Part shown: positions 55,098 to 63,258 of the stretch, one piece after another
Layout: each line of letters begins with the position of its first letter
How positions within the stretch are numbered: the first letter of the stretch is position 1
Origin: Sphingorhabdus wooponensis
GTDB lineage: Bacteria; Pseudomonadota; Alphaproteobacteria; Sphingomonadales; Sphingomonadaceae
DNA: 64,000 nt
Assembly: GCF_003933235.1 (NCBI RefSeq)
Contig: NZ_RWJI01000001.1
Coordinates: 1,494,001-1,558,000 of the forward strand
Direction of reading: 5' to 3'
Notes under the pieces: generated by a model
The model's database searches: none
Seen by the model: only the letters and a program-made list of their open reading frames with translations
What the model was told of the DNA's origin: nothing
Program-made: the position numbers and the translations under genes

Positions 55098-56657
55098 TCA
55101 GGCGGATATGAGTTGAAGCAATTTTGCGCTCTCCATGGGTTTGTGCAAAAACAGCCACCCGGGTTGGAGCGCAGCAGAATCCGGCATATAGCCACTCATC
55201 AAAATGACCTTGATTGATGGATGAATGGTGCAGGCAAGCTGCGCCACCTCGGTGCCATTTTGCCCTGGCATGACAACATCGGTTAGCAAAACATCATATA
55301 CCTCTTGCGCTAAGGCAACCAACGCCTCCTCACCCGACGCACATGGTGTCACGGCATAGCCCTCCGCCTCCAGCATTTCGACCAGCGCCTCAAGCGCATA
55401 AGGTTCATCCTCGACCAGCAATATCTTTTGCTTGCAAACAACTTTCGGCGCGTTTTTAGGCATTGCCCCAATGTCGGCGTCCAACATAGGCGCGACTTGT
55501 CCCGCAATAGGCAGTCTCAGATAGGCCGTGGTTCCTTTACCTTCGATCGACTCCAGCCAGACATCACCACCCGTCTCAATCGCAAAATTACGCACCGAGG
55601 CAAGGCCAAGGCCTGTCCCATTTGGCTTTGACGAAAATTGTGGTTCGAAGGCGCGCGCCAATAAGGCCGGGTTCATGCCAGTGCCCGTGTCAGCTATACG
55701 GATGACAATATGCGGAATCGGCGCCGCTCCATGCGCAGCGCCGTCATTATGGATAGGGCCAGCCTCAACCGAAGTAGACACGTCAATTTGTCCACCCAAT
55801 GGCATGGCTTGGCGTGCATTAATCAATAGATTAATCAGAGCATTCAACAGGTCATTATAGCTGACGACAGTTTGGCGACCATCGGCATCTAGTTTCAAAT
55901 TCAGGCTGATATTTGGCCCCAATACACTGTCCAAAATCCCGTAATTATCGTTAATCACTGCGTCCATGCATAGTGGCTGCCGCGTATCGGTACGCTGCAA
56001 CGAAAGGGTCATCAGCGATTGCGTTATGTCTGATCCACGAGAGGCCATTTCCTGAATGATATTCGCCAGCTTCCCAATTTTTGCGTCCTTGCCGAACTGA
56101 CGCACAAGGCGATCGGTATTCAAACGGATTATGGACAGAAGATTGTTAAAATCATGCGCCATATATCCCGCGAGCCGACTTGTGCGCTCCAGAAGATCAG
56201 CGCTGCGCTGGCGTTCATGCGCAAGCTCGATCGCAGTTGCTTGCGATTCCTCCAACATGGCCCGCTGCAGCACAATCAACATGGTGCTGAGGATAACCGG
56301 ATCGGCATGGCCAAAGTCACGGAGGTCCATTGTACTATCGGCAAACATTTCTTCCGACACAGCAAATCGAACCGCAAGCAAGCACCCTCCTTCATGGAAA
56401 ATGGCTGCGCCGTTTAATTGTATATCACCGTCCCGCGCAATCAGGCTCACCGGTTGCACATCACGGCCCTCATGGAAAAATTTGGCCGTATCGAAATTTA
56501 AGATATGAAAGGCTTCATCGCACGGCATCCCGATCCGGACATGCGGCAAATGCCGCGAAATGCCTGGTCCTATGGCGGATATGTTCAACTGCGTATCAAT
56601 ATGCAGGAACGCAGGTAGTAGCGCGCCAATCTGCTTTTCGGAGAGGCTTATAAGCAT
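55098..56657 (-). CDS. H-NOX-associated hybrid histidine kinase
   Basis: A 519-residue soluble hybrid sensor kinase. Residues 1-140 look like an H-NOX-associated domain (AFLHIDTQLNISAIGPGISR, then DLRDFGHADPVILSTMLIVLQ); the DHp helix carries His168 in MAHDFNNLLSI; ATPase boxes are NALINLLINARQAM, ADTGTGMNP and GTGLGLASVRNF; the C-terminal receiver has EDE in LLVEDEPY and phosphoacceptor Asp460 in LLTDVVMPG. It begins three bases after the H-NOX stop, the usual pairing in which haem-bound NO alters kinase activity. Confidence 0.9.
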   Translation of the reverse strand: MLISLSEKQIGALLPAFLHIDTQLNISAIGPGISRHLPHVRIGMPCDEAFHILNFDTAKFFHEGRDVQPVSLIARDGDIQLNGAAIFHEGGCLLAVRFAVSEEMFADSTMDLRDFGHADPVILSTMLIVLQRAMLEESQATAIELAHERQRSADLLERTSRLAGYMAHDFNNLLSIIRLNTDRLVRQFGKDAKIGKLANIIQEMASRGSDITQSLMTLSLQRTDTRQPLCMDAVINDNYGILDSVLGPNISLNLKLDADGRQTVVSYNDLLNALINLLINARQAMPLGGQIDVSTSVEAGPIHNDGAAHGAAPIPHIVIRIADTGTGMNPALLARAFEPQFSSKPNGTGLGLASVRNFAIETGGDVWLESIEGKGTTAYLRLPIAGQVAPMLDADIGAMPKNAPKVVCKQKILLVEDEPYALEALVEMLEAEGYAVTPCASGEEALVALAQEVYDVLLTDVVMPGQNGTEVAQLACTIHPSIKVILMSGYMPDSAALQPGWLFLHKPMESAKLLQLISA

Positions 56658-56660
56658 GGT

Positions 56661-57206
56661 TCAGCCTCTATCCTGATAGCGGATATCAAATAGAATGGAT
56701 TTCTCTCCACGATGTAGAACTTCAATATCGCCGCGCGCCTGAAAGCGGTCCATCAACCCTTGCAGCAACCCCAGCACAAACGACTCCAAACCCGCACGGT
56801 CCGAACGATATTCCACGACAAGGTGACCTGGCGCGTTTTCTAATGTGGCAAAGGAAGGAAGCCGCGCACCCGGCATAGCTGCCCCCACAGCAAGGTGCAG
56901 ACGATCAAGGTTGGAAATGAAACTTGCCAGATTTTGGCCTGTAAATTTCATGATTGATGACAGAGACCCTTGTCCGGCGAAGCGAACCCAATATTGGCCA
57001 AAGGCAAATAGACATTGTTCGACCGAAAGGTTTAATCGCGCAGCAGCTTCAGCAACAATTTGCATCGTAAGTGCATCATCATAGACCATACCGGTCAACA
57101 ACTCGGTAGGCCCTATTGCTAATTTTTGCTCAAGCGCAAGCCAAGCTTCCTCACCCAATTCTTCATGCACCATCTGCCGCATGGCGCGATGGATCATGCC
57201 GTACAT
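56661..57206 (-). CDS. H-NOX haem nitric-oxide sensor
   Basis: A 181-residue stand-alone H-NOX (HNOB) protein. The start MYGMIHRAMRQMVHEELGEEAW is typical; the proximal haem ligand is His104 in LDRLHLAVGAAMPGARLPSF; the propionate-binding Y-x-S-x-R motif is Tyr133-Ser135-Arg137 (VEYRSDR). In the family ferrous haem binds NO and the change is passed to the partner kinase, which lies next door. Whether O2 also binds (a distal Tyr) cannot be decided by eye. Thirteen bases separate it from the preceding 78-residue gene. Confidence 0.92.
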   Translation of the reverse strand: MYGMIHRAMRQMVHEELGEEAWLALEQKLAIGPTELLTGMVYDDALTMQIVAEAAARLNLSVEQCLFAFGQYWVRFAGQGSLSSIMKFTGQNLASFISNLDRLHLAVGAAMPGARLPSFATLENAPGHLVVEYRSDRAGLESFVLGLLQGLMDRFQARGDIEVLHRGEKSILFDIRYQDRG

Positions 57207-57218
57207 GCCGTTATCCTT

Positions 57219-57455
57219 TCAGGCGCCTTCGGCGGATGCATCATCGTCATTGTTCTTCCGCAAATCCTGCAACAGGTCCGTGGCGCGGACCACCTGCTCC
57301 TCTATGCGCATCAGCTTTGCGGTCAGATATTCTGCATCGTCCGTCGAATATTTTCCCATACGCGTGCGGATATTTCCGCAAGAAAGCCGGATGACATTCA
57401 ACGGCTGCAGAACAGCATGCAACGTCTTGGCGTCCAATTCCCGATAGCCACTCAT
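57219..57455 (-). CDS. Stand-alone histidine-kinase DHp-like protein
   Basis: A 78-residue protein that is nothing but a two-helix dimerisation/phosphoacceptor-like unit: TLHAVLQPLNVIRLSCGNIR corresponds to the HExxQPLxxIRL kinase motif, His13 in the phosphoacceptor place and the usual Glu replaced by Ala, then YLTAKLMRIEEQVVRATDLL as the second helix, and an acidic tail DDDASAEG. No ATPase domain follows. It is the first gene of the H-NOX operon. It may accept phosphate from the kinase, or bind and inhibit it; both are inference. Confidence 0.7.
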   Translation of the reverse strand: MSGYRELDAKTLHAVLQPLNVIRLSCGNIRTRMGKYSTDDAEYLTAKLMRIEEQVVRATDLLQDLRKNNDDDASAEGA

Positions 57456-57676
57456 AAGGAAACCGAAGGAATTATTTTAGTTTCATGCTTTAAAATCATA
57501 CACGTCCATATATCATGGTTCCATGTATTGTCGCCTGCGCGCGGCGAGTTGTAATCATGGTACCGGTACCGCGAAAAATTGTCGCGCAAACGGGTAAGAA
57601 GTATCAAGATTTTACAAGATAGCAAATCAGGATTGTTGCAGAGCGCCCAGATTGGACCGCTGGTCAGCGTCAGAAC
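57456..57676. promoter_or_regulatory. Promoter region of the H-NOX operon with palindromes
   Basis: 221 bases without a gene. Three inverted repeats are seen: CATGGTTCCATG (57514-57525), GGTACCGGTACC (57559-57570, fully symmetrical) and CGCGA-N7-TCGCG (57570-57586). The operon start (57455) is to the left, and the end of the winged-helix regulator gene (57677) to the right. They are candidate operators for one of the two regulators. Confidence 0.5.
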
Positions 57677-58198
57677 CTAGGACGCAATCGCCATATCGCT
57701 GAAGTCATCAGTCAACAATGTATGCTGAATCTCGGCAATAGCCTCTTCTGTCAGCCTCAGAAATATGCGGCGCTGATCGACAGGGTCATATTCCCGCTCA
57801 ATGATTTTGCGCTCCGTCAAAATGGCGAGATGCCGCAGCGCAGTCGTCACGGGTGAAAAGGACGCATGGCACGCGCTGGAAACACTGGTCTGCAATCCGG
57901 AATGTTGCCGCACAAACAAATCGAGCAATATGAACCACGCTGGGTCCGCGAAAAGATTAGCCACCGAGGCCAATCGCGAACGTCGCTTTGTAATGGCGAT
58001 GAGTTCCTTCGCCTTTTTCACTGCCATAGCCGTTAAGGCATTACCCGTTTCTGCTGGGCTTGGCTGTGCTTTAACGTCGTTAACGTCCGTCTCTACGGCG
58101 CGCAGCATTTTTTCCAACTGCGCACGCGTCAATTTGATCGGAACGTCAAATGTGTGCATTTGGTCAGTCAGCTCTGCATTGCTCTGTAAATCAAACAT
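57677..58198 (-). CDS. MarR-like winged-helix regulator
   Basis: A 173-residue regulator, ATG 58198 having GGGGG close upstream. The N-terminal part has a helical segment (IKLTRAQLEKMLRAVETDV); the C-terminal winged helix (SPVTTALRHLAILTERKIIE, DPVDQRRIFLRLTEEA) aligns well with that of the receiver-linked regulator at 54.2 kb, including ALRH, the wing (DPxDxRR) and the preceding ILLD segment. It lacks a receiver. It lies upstream of the H-NOX operon on the same strand, 221 bases away. Confidence 0.8.
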   Translation of the reverse strand: MFDLQSNAELTDQMHTFDVPIKLTRAQLEKMLRAVETDVNDVKAQPSPAETGNALTAMAVKKAKELIAITKRRSRLASVANLFADPAWFILLDLFVRQHSGLQTSVSSACHASFSPVTTALRHLAILTERKIIEREYDPVDQRRIFLRLTEEAIAEIQHTLLTDDFSDMAIAS

Positions 58199-58519
58199 AT
58201 TCCCCCAACGGTGTACGTCGTCGAAAATTGGGAGCATGATTTGTAAAAAGTGCGCCCGAATTTCGCATTTATGCCAAATGAACATGACAAAGTATCAATA
58301 TGGCTGAATACTTATGCCTTATATTCAGTCTGTTGCGCGGGTCGCATATGAATGCACGGCATATCGCCGCCGGAACGAGAGCAAATACTACCAATATGAA
58401 ACTATTTTTCAAAACTTCGGCAAAATCTGCGGCCTAGCGGCGTATTGTAAAAAAAAGTAAACTTTTACCGCTTAAAAGTTAGCTACAAAACGCGTTGTTC
58501 TGTTGGCCCAATTTACCCC
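58199..58519. promoter_or_regulatory. Non-coding region upstream of the winged-helix regulator
   Basis: 321 bases with no plausible gene, AT-rich from about 58380. It includes a perfect inverted repeat AACTTTTA-N5-TAAAAGTT (58460-58480). The regulator promoter should lie here; the repeat could be an operator or a terminator for the acyl-CoA dehydrogenase gene, which ends at 58520 reading away from it the other way (toward lower coordinates). Confidence 0.4.
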
Positions 58520-59638
58520 TTATCCGAGCAACAATGGAGCCAATTTTGCACGTTGCCATGCCGCATCACCAAATTGCGACGCATGGAATATCGCGGCGCG
58601 GCGATGCAGGCCCGCATCGCAATCATGGGTAAAGCCAAAGCCGCCATGAAACTGAATCGCCCGGTCAGCGGCAAAGCTATAGGTCGCGTCCGCTGCTGCC
58701 TTGGCCATGCGCACCGCGATTTCGCCAACGCCTTGGTCACTGAAGCTGTTGGCGGCGCTATATAAATGCGACCGCGCCTTTTCATATTCGACATACGCAT
58801 CGACCGTCGGATGCTTCAGCGCCTGATATTCGCCAATAAGCTTTCCAAACTGCTTGCGCGTTTGCAAATAGCTGACGGTATAGTCGATCACGCTTTGCGA
58901 TCCGCCGCACATTTCCGCGCTTTGTAGGAGATTTGCGACCTGTTCGATATGCGACAAGGTCGATATCGCACGGTCGACTTCCAACACCGCCGCGCGCGAT
59001 ATGGCCAATCCATCCAGCGACAAGGCAAAGCTGCGCTTGGTTTCATCAATAATCGCCTCGCGGCGCAGGCGGCCCGCAACATCGGCAGCGGTCAACAAAA
59101 CCAAGGCGGGTTTGCCGTCCAAATGCACCGACGCGATGATGACATCGGCGCTCGCGGCCCATGCGACGAATAATTTCTCACCGGACAGATGCACAGTGTC
59201 ACCCTCCTGCTTTGCGGTCGCTGTAATATTCTGAAGATCCCAGTCGCCATGCGCTTCGGACAAAGCGAGCGTGCCGATTGCGCCTTCTGCAAGCTTCGGC
59301 AACCATGCGGACGTTTGCGCTTCGTTTCCGCCGACGATCAGCGCCTGTGCCGCCAAGGTTGATGATACTAAGGGCGAAGCCATCAAATGCCGGCCCATTT
59401 GTTCCACCACCGGCACCACCTCAGCCACCGTCAGGCCAACGCCGCTATGCGCCTCGGGTATCGATATCGCGGTCCAGCCTAAGGCCGCCATTTCGGCCCA
59501 GACATCGGCGTCATAGCCCAAATCGCTGTCCATCAGCTTACGGACGCGGTCGATGGGCGATTTGTCACGGCAAAAGCTCGTGGCTACATCCAAAAGCTCG
59601 ATCTGTTCTTCGCTATATCCAAGCCCGGCCATTTGCAT
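58520..59638 (-). CDS. Acyl-CoA dehydrogenase family protein
   Basis: A 372-residue flavoenzyme. The middle domain contains LALSEAHGDWDL and the C-terminal domain has RKQFGKLIGEYQALKH and AIQFHGGFGFTHDCDAGLHRRA. The catalytic base position typical of straight-chain enzymes (in the C-terminal region) is not the usual Glu here by eye, and the family resembles the divergent FadE-type subunits used for steroid or aromatic side chains, which often work as heterodimers. No partner gene is seen. Substrate unknown. Confidence 0.8.
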   Translation of the reverse strand: MQMAGLGYSEEQIELLDVATSFCRDKSPIDRVRKLMDSDLGYDADVWAEMAALGWTAISIPEAHSGVGLTVAEVVPVVEQMGRHLMASPLVSSTLAAQALIVGGNEAQTSAWLPKLAEGAIGTLALSEAHGDWDLQNITATAKQEGDTVHLSGEKLFVAWAASADVIIASVHLDGKPALVLLTAADVAGRLRREAIIDETKRSFALSLDGLAISRAAVLEVDRAISTLSHIEQVANLLQSAEMCGGSQSVIDYTVSYLQTRKQFGKLIGEYQALKHPTVDAYVEYEKARSHLYSAANSFSDQGVGEIAVRMAKAAADATYSFAADRAIQFHGGFGFTHDCDAGLHRRAAIFHASQFGDAAWQRAKLAPLLLG

Positions 59639-59726
59639 GTCATTCTCTCCTCACGCTTATGCTGTATCTATGGCGCGAGCTTAGGTACAAAATCAAGGCG
59701 ATTTAACTGACCAGTTAAAAGTGAAG

Positions 59727-61352
59727 CTATGCCTGCTCCAATATCTTCCGACCCGGCCGCACTTTCATTTTATGGCCAGCCTTGGTGGCGAGCGACACGT
59801 CCTTAATCGTCTGCATAAACACCCATTCATTGGTCGCCGCCTGCGGCGTGAGCGACAAATGCATATAGCCACGGTTGGATGTATCTACCCATCGCAGCTC
59901 CTGTTTGCTGGTGCCAAGCAAGCTGCGCGCGACATCGGCTGGGTCCGTGAACGGAATCGCACTTTCAAAGCCCGGCGACGAGACACTGTGGCCGCCAAAT
60001 TCAACACCGGCTGGCTTGCCGCCTTCGGGCAAATCAAAGGCCCAGCCATTGTGGCTATCGCCGGTTACAACGACTAGGTTCGCATCCGCGCGCTGCGCAG
60101 CTGCCAACAGACGTGAACGCGCAGCAGGGTAACCACCCCAATTGTCGAGATTATATGGTAAGCCAGCCTTTGTTGCGGCTATGCCCTGACGCACATAATT
60201 GCGCGCGCGTTCTGGCCCAAATTGGGGAACCCAATCCATCGCGTTTTCTGGCGTGTAATTATAGCCCATATTGGTAGCAGAACCGAGCACTGCCCATGTA
60301 GATTTGTTGCGGCCCATCGCGCGTGACAGCCATGCCTCTTGCTCGCTGCCCAGCATCGTCATGGACGGATTGCGCCACGCGCCATCGCGATATTCGGAAA
60401 GCGCCTTTGCCGGATCACCCGACCGAAGAAGGTCAGCATAAGCATAAGGCTTGGATCGCGCCACGGCCCGCGTGTCGGTGCGATAATAAGTGGCGAGGTC
60501 GCCAATCGGATATTCCTTCCACGGCTGCTCCCCCACAGGTAACCATTCACGCCATACCTGCATCGCGGCGTTGCGCCGTGCATTCCAGTCGCCTTCATCC
60601 ACGCTATGATTTTGCGCGCCGCCTTCCCAACTGTCATTGGCGGTTTCATGATCGTCGGTATTGGCGATCATAGGGAAATTGGCATGTAATGCCTGGAGCT
60701 GCGTGTCCGAACGATAGCTAGCATAGCGCAAACGATAATCCGCCAATGTCAGAATTTCATCCGCCGGAAAAATGCGTGCGGCAAATTTTGCGCCGCCATC
60801 ATAGCCGCCACGGCCATATTCATAGATATAATCGCCCATATGGAGGACGAGATCAATGTCATCGCGCGCCGCAGCATGGCCATAAGCGTTGAATTCACCA
60901 AAGCCCAAATTGGAGCAGGAGAATATCGCGATGTTAAATTTCGCCGCCTTGCCCACAGGCAGGGTCTTGGTGCGTCCAATAGGCGAAATGCTGCCATCGG
61001 GCGCGATGAAGCGGAACCAGTGCCATTTGCCCGGCGCAAGATTATCAACGGTGATTTTCACCGTATGGTCACGCCATGGCCCCGTGACCATTTCGCCACC
61101 GCCCGCGATTTTACCAAAATCCTGACTTTCGGAAATTTCGACCCGCATTTTGGAAGCACCGCCGGTTGGGTTCACATAACGCGTCCACAACAGCACGGAG
61201 TCCGGCCCCGGCTCACCGCTTGCAACATTATGGGTAAATCCGGTGAGGCCCAAAAGCGTCTGCGCCATCGCGACACCGCCCGGCAGCATCAGCCCGCCCA
61301 GACCAAATCCTGCGGTCGTTAGCAATTGGCGGCGATCGATTATAAATGACAT
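59727..61352 (-). CDS. phoD: PhoD-type alkaline phosphatase/phosphodiesterase
   Basis: A 541-residue secreted metallophosphatase. It has a twin-arginine signal (DRRQLLTTAGFGLGGLML, cleavage near VAMAQT). The mature enzyme shows FTHNVASGEPGPDSVLLWTRY, HMGDYIYEYG with metal ligands, NTDDHETANDSWEGG and VVTGDSHNGWAFDLPEGG, a characteristic PhoD set binding Fe3+/Ca2+. ATG 61352 is chosen for the Tat signal and upstream AAGGGGA; the open frame to 61562 is not signal-like. It releases phosphate from esters; no Pho box was looked for beyond a visual scan. Confidence 0.92.
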   Translation of the reverse strand: MSFIIDRRQLLTTAGFGLGGLMLPGGVAMAQTLLGLTGFTHNVASGEPGPDSVLLWTRYVNPTGGASKMRVEISESQDFGKIAGGGEMVTGPWRDHTVKITVDNLAPGKWHWFRFIAPDGSISPIGRTKTLPVGKAAKFNIAIFSCSNLGFGEFNAYGHAAARDDIDLVLHMGDYIYEYGRGGYDGGAKFAARIFPADEILTLADYRLRYASYRSDTQLQALHANFPMIANTDDHETANDSWEGGAQNHSVDEGDWNARRNAAMQVWREWLPVGEQPWKEYPIGDLATYYRTDTRAVARSKPYAYADLLRSGDPAKALSEYRDGAWRNPSMTMLGSEQEAWLSRAMGRNKSTWAVLGSATNMGYNYTPENAMDWVPQFGPERARNYVRQGIAATKAGLPYNLDNWGGYPAARSRLLAAAQRADANLVVVTGDSHNGWAFDLPEGGKPAGVEFGGHSVSSPGFESAIPFTDPADVARSLLGTSKQELRWVDTSNRGYMHLSLTPQAATNEWVFMQTIKDVSLATKAGHKMKVRPGRKILEQA

Positions 61353-61464
61353 TATGGCTTCCCCTTTTGCGTTTTCAGCATTCCCTATGGCGCTTGGTAA
61401 CAACGCTTCGCCATCGGCGCTAATCAAAAGCTGTTGCAACGCTATGACAGGCGCACACGCAGTC

Positions 61465-62061
61465 TCAAATAAAACTGTCCAGCCATTTTTCGGCCAACGC
61501 CTCCGCCTCATCGACGCTGAAAGGTGCATTGCCCAGGCTGAGTTCAAGCCACAGGCCATCAACCAAGGCGGTCAACGCCACGGCGGCCAATCGGGCATCT
61601 GCGGGTGCATTGGGACAGGCCCGAATGAGGCGTTCCATATCCTGCCGATTTTCGGCGTAGATTTCGTCATGAATTGCACCAATTGCGGGTACTGTGCGCG
61701 ACAGGCTCCAAAACGCCAACCATGTCGCGAGCAGCTCCGGATCAGCAATCGGCGCACGGAAACTTGCGGTTACAAAGGCCAGCAACCGACCGCGCGGGTT
61801 ATCTGCCGGAACCGCATCAACCGCAGCATGTAACGCCGCCGCAACACGCGCACCGGTTGCGCGATAGGTTGCGGCAACCAGCGCATCAATGCCGTCAAAA
61901 TAATGCCGCAGCAAACCTGCCGAAACCCCCGCCTCAAGGCAAATAGCACGCACCGATGTCCCATGCGCGCCACGCGTGGACAAGCACCGCGCCGTGGCCG
62001 CAATTAACGCGTCGCGGCGTGTATCCGCACTTTCGCGGGTGAAGACTTGTCGCAATTGCAT
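61465..62061 (-). CDS. TetR-family regulator, BetI type
   Basis: A 198-residue repressor. HTH is TSVRAICLEAGVSAGLLRHYF; the C-terminal ligand domain has LLATWLAFWSLSRTVP and LVDGLWLELSLG, features shared with BetI, including the tryptophans. ATG 62061 leaves the palindrome at 62068-62085 outside the gene; the in-frame ATG at 62076 would put it inside. Divergent from a Rieske oxygenase, whose transcription it presumably controls. Confidence 0.88.
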   Translation of the reverse strand: MQLRQVFTRESADTRRDALIAATARCLSTRGAHGTSVRAICLEAGVSAGLLRHYFDGIDALVAATYRATGARVAAALHAAVDAVPADNPRGRLLAFVTASFRAPIADPELLATWLAFWSLSRTVPAIGAIHDEIYAENRQDMERLIRACPNAPADARLAAVALTALVDGLWLELSLGNAPFSVDEAEALAEKWLDSFI

Positions 62062-62067
62062 GCCGCT

Positions 62068-62085
62068 GTTATACACTCGTATAAC
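62068..62085. promoter_or_regulatory. Operator-like palindrome between tetR and the Rieske gene
   Basis: Perfect inverted repeat GTTATAC-ACTC-GTATAAC in the 36-bp space between two divergent starts. Size and symmetry suit a TetR-family dimer, and the placement would allow control of both genes. Confidence 0.65.
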
Positions 62086-62097
62086 AAGGGGAGCAAG

Positions 62098-63258
62098 ATG
62101 TCCGAATCAGGCGCACATACACCGCACGATCATTTGGAAGGTTGGAGCCTGCCGGCGTGGACCTATGATGATCCTGAATTCGCCGCGCTTGAGGTGGACC
62201 GCATCTTCCGCCCGTCATGGCAAGTGGTGTGCCATGTCAGCGACGTGGCAGGTGCGGGTGACTGGCACAGCCTCGATTATATCAATGAAAGCGTCATCGT
62301 CGTGCGCGGCAATGACGACATATTGCGCGCCTTCACCAATGTCTGCCGCCACCGGGGCAGCCGCCTAGTCGATGGTTCGGGCGGTTGCGCCAAGAAATTG
62401 GTCTGCCCCTATCACGCATGGACTTATGATCTTGATGGCCGCTTGACCGGTGTACCCGACAGCGCCTCTTACCCCACGCTCGACAAGGACAAGGCCGGCC
62501 TTGTCCCCGTCGATATGGAAATCTGGCGCGGGTTTATATTTGTCCGTCTGGAAAGCGGCGGCCCTTCGGTGGCCGACATGATGGCGCCTTATGAAGCGCA
62601 AGTCGCGCCCTACCGTTTTGAAGAATTGCGTGCACTTGGCCGCGTCACCATGCGGCCGCGCGCGGTGAACTGGAAAAATGTCGGCGATAATTATTCCGAT
62701 GGCTTGCACATCCCCGTTGCGCATCCCGGGCTCACCCGCCTGTTCGGCAAAAGCTATGGTGTTGAGGCGGAACCGCATGTGGACCGCATGTGGGGCGACC
62801 TTGTCGACCGACCATCGGCCAATTGGTCGGAACGCGGCTATCAAAACCTACTGCCACCTGTGCCGCATCTGCCCGCCGCCAATCAGAAACGCTGGCTCTA
62901 TTTCAAGCTATGGCCCTCGGTCGCCTTCGACATTTACCCCGATCAGGTAGATTTCATGCAATGGCTGCCCACCGGCCCCGATAGCTGCGTCATTCGAGAA
63001 ATCAGCTATGTGCTCCATGATGACCGCCGCGAAATGCGCGCCGCGCGTTACCTCAATTGGCGGATCAACCGGCAAGTCAATGCCGAGGACACCGTCCTCA
63101 TCACCCGCGTGCAGCAAGGCATGGCAAGCCGTAGCTTTTCTATGGGGCCGCTGTCCGACAAGGAAGTATGCTTGAAAAGCTTCTGCCGCCAAATCCGCAA
63201 CATCATTCCCGAGGCTTGCCTCGAACAACGCCCGGCATCGGGCTGGAGCAAAAAATGA
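62098..63258 (+). CDS. Rieske non-haem iron oxygenase, alpha subunit
   Basis: A 386-residue oxygenase. The Rieske 2Fe-2S ligands are Cys83-x-His85 and Cys103-x2-His106 (CRHRGS ... CPYHAW); the mononuclear iron site reads NVGDNYSDGLHIPVAHPG, with H-x4-H. GGGAG precedes ATG 62098. Regulation by a BetI-type TetR suggests a quaternary-amine or related substrate as in glycine betaine or carnitine demethylating members, but ring hydroxylation is equally possible. The reductase partner is not in view. It overlaps the next gene as ATGA. Confidence 0.88.
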   Translation: MSESGAHTPHDHLEGWSLPAWTYDDPEFAALEVDRIFRPSWQVVCHVSDVAGAGDWHSLDYINESVIVVRGNDDILRAFTNVCRHRGSRLVDGSGGCAKKLVCPYHAWTYDLDGRLTGVPDSASYPTLDKDKAGLVPVDMEIWRGFIFVRLESGGPSVADMMAPYEAQVAPYRFEELRALGRVTMRPRAVNWKNVGDNYSDGLHIPVAHPGLTRLFGKSYGVEAEPHVDRMWGDLVDRPSANWSERGYQNLLPPVPHLPAANQKRWLYFKLWPSVAFDIYPDQVDFMQWLPTGPDSCVIREISYVLHDDRREMRAARYLNWRINRQVNAEDTVLITRVQQGMASRSFSMGPLSDKEVCLKSFCRQIRNIIPEACLEQRPASGWSKK

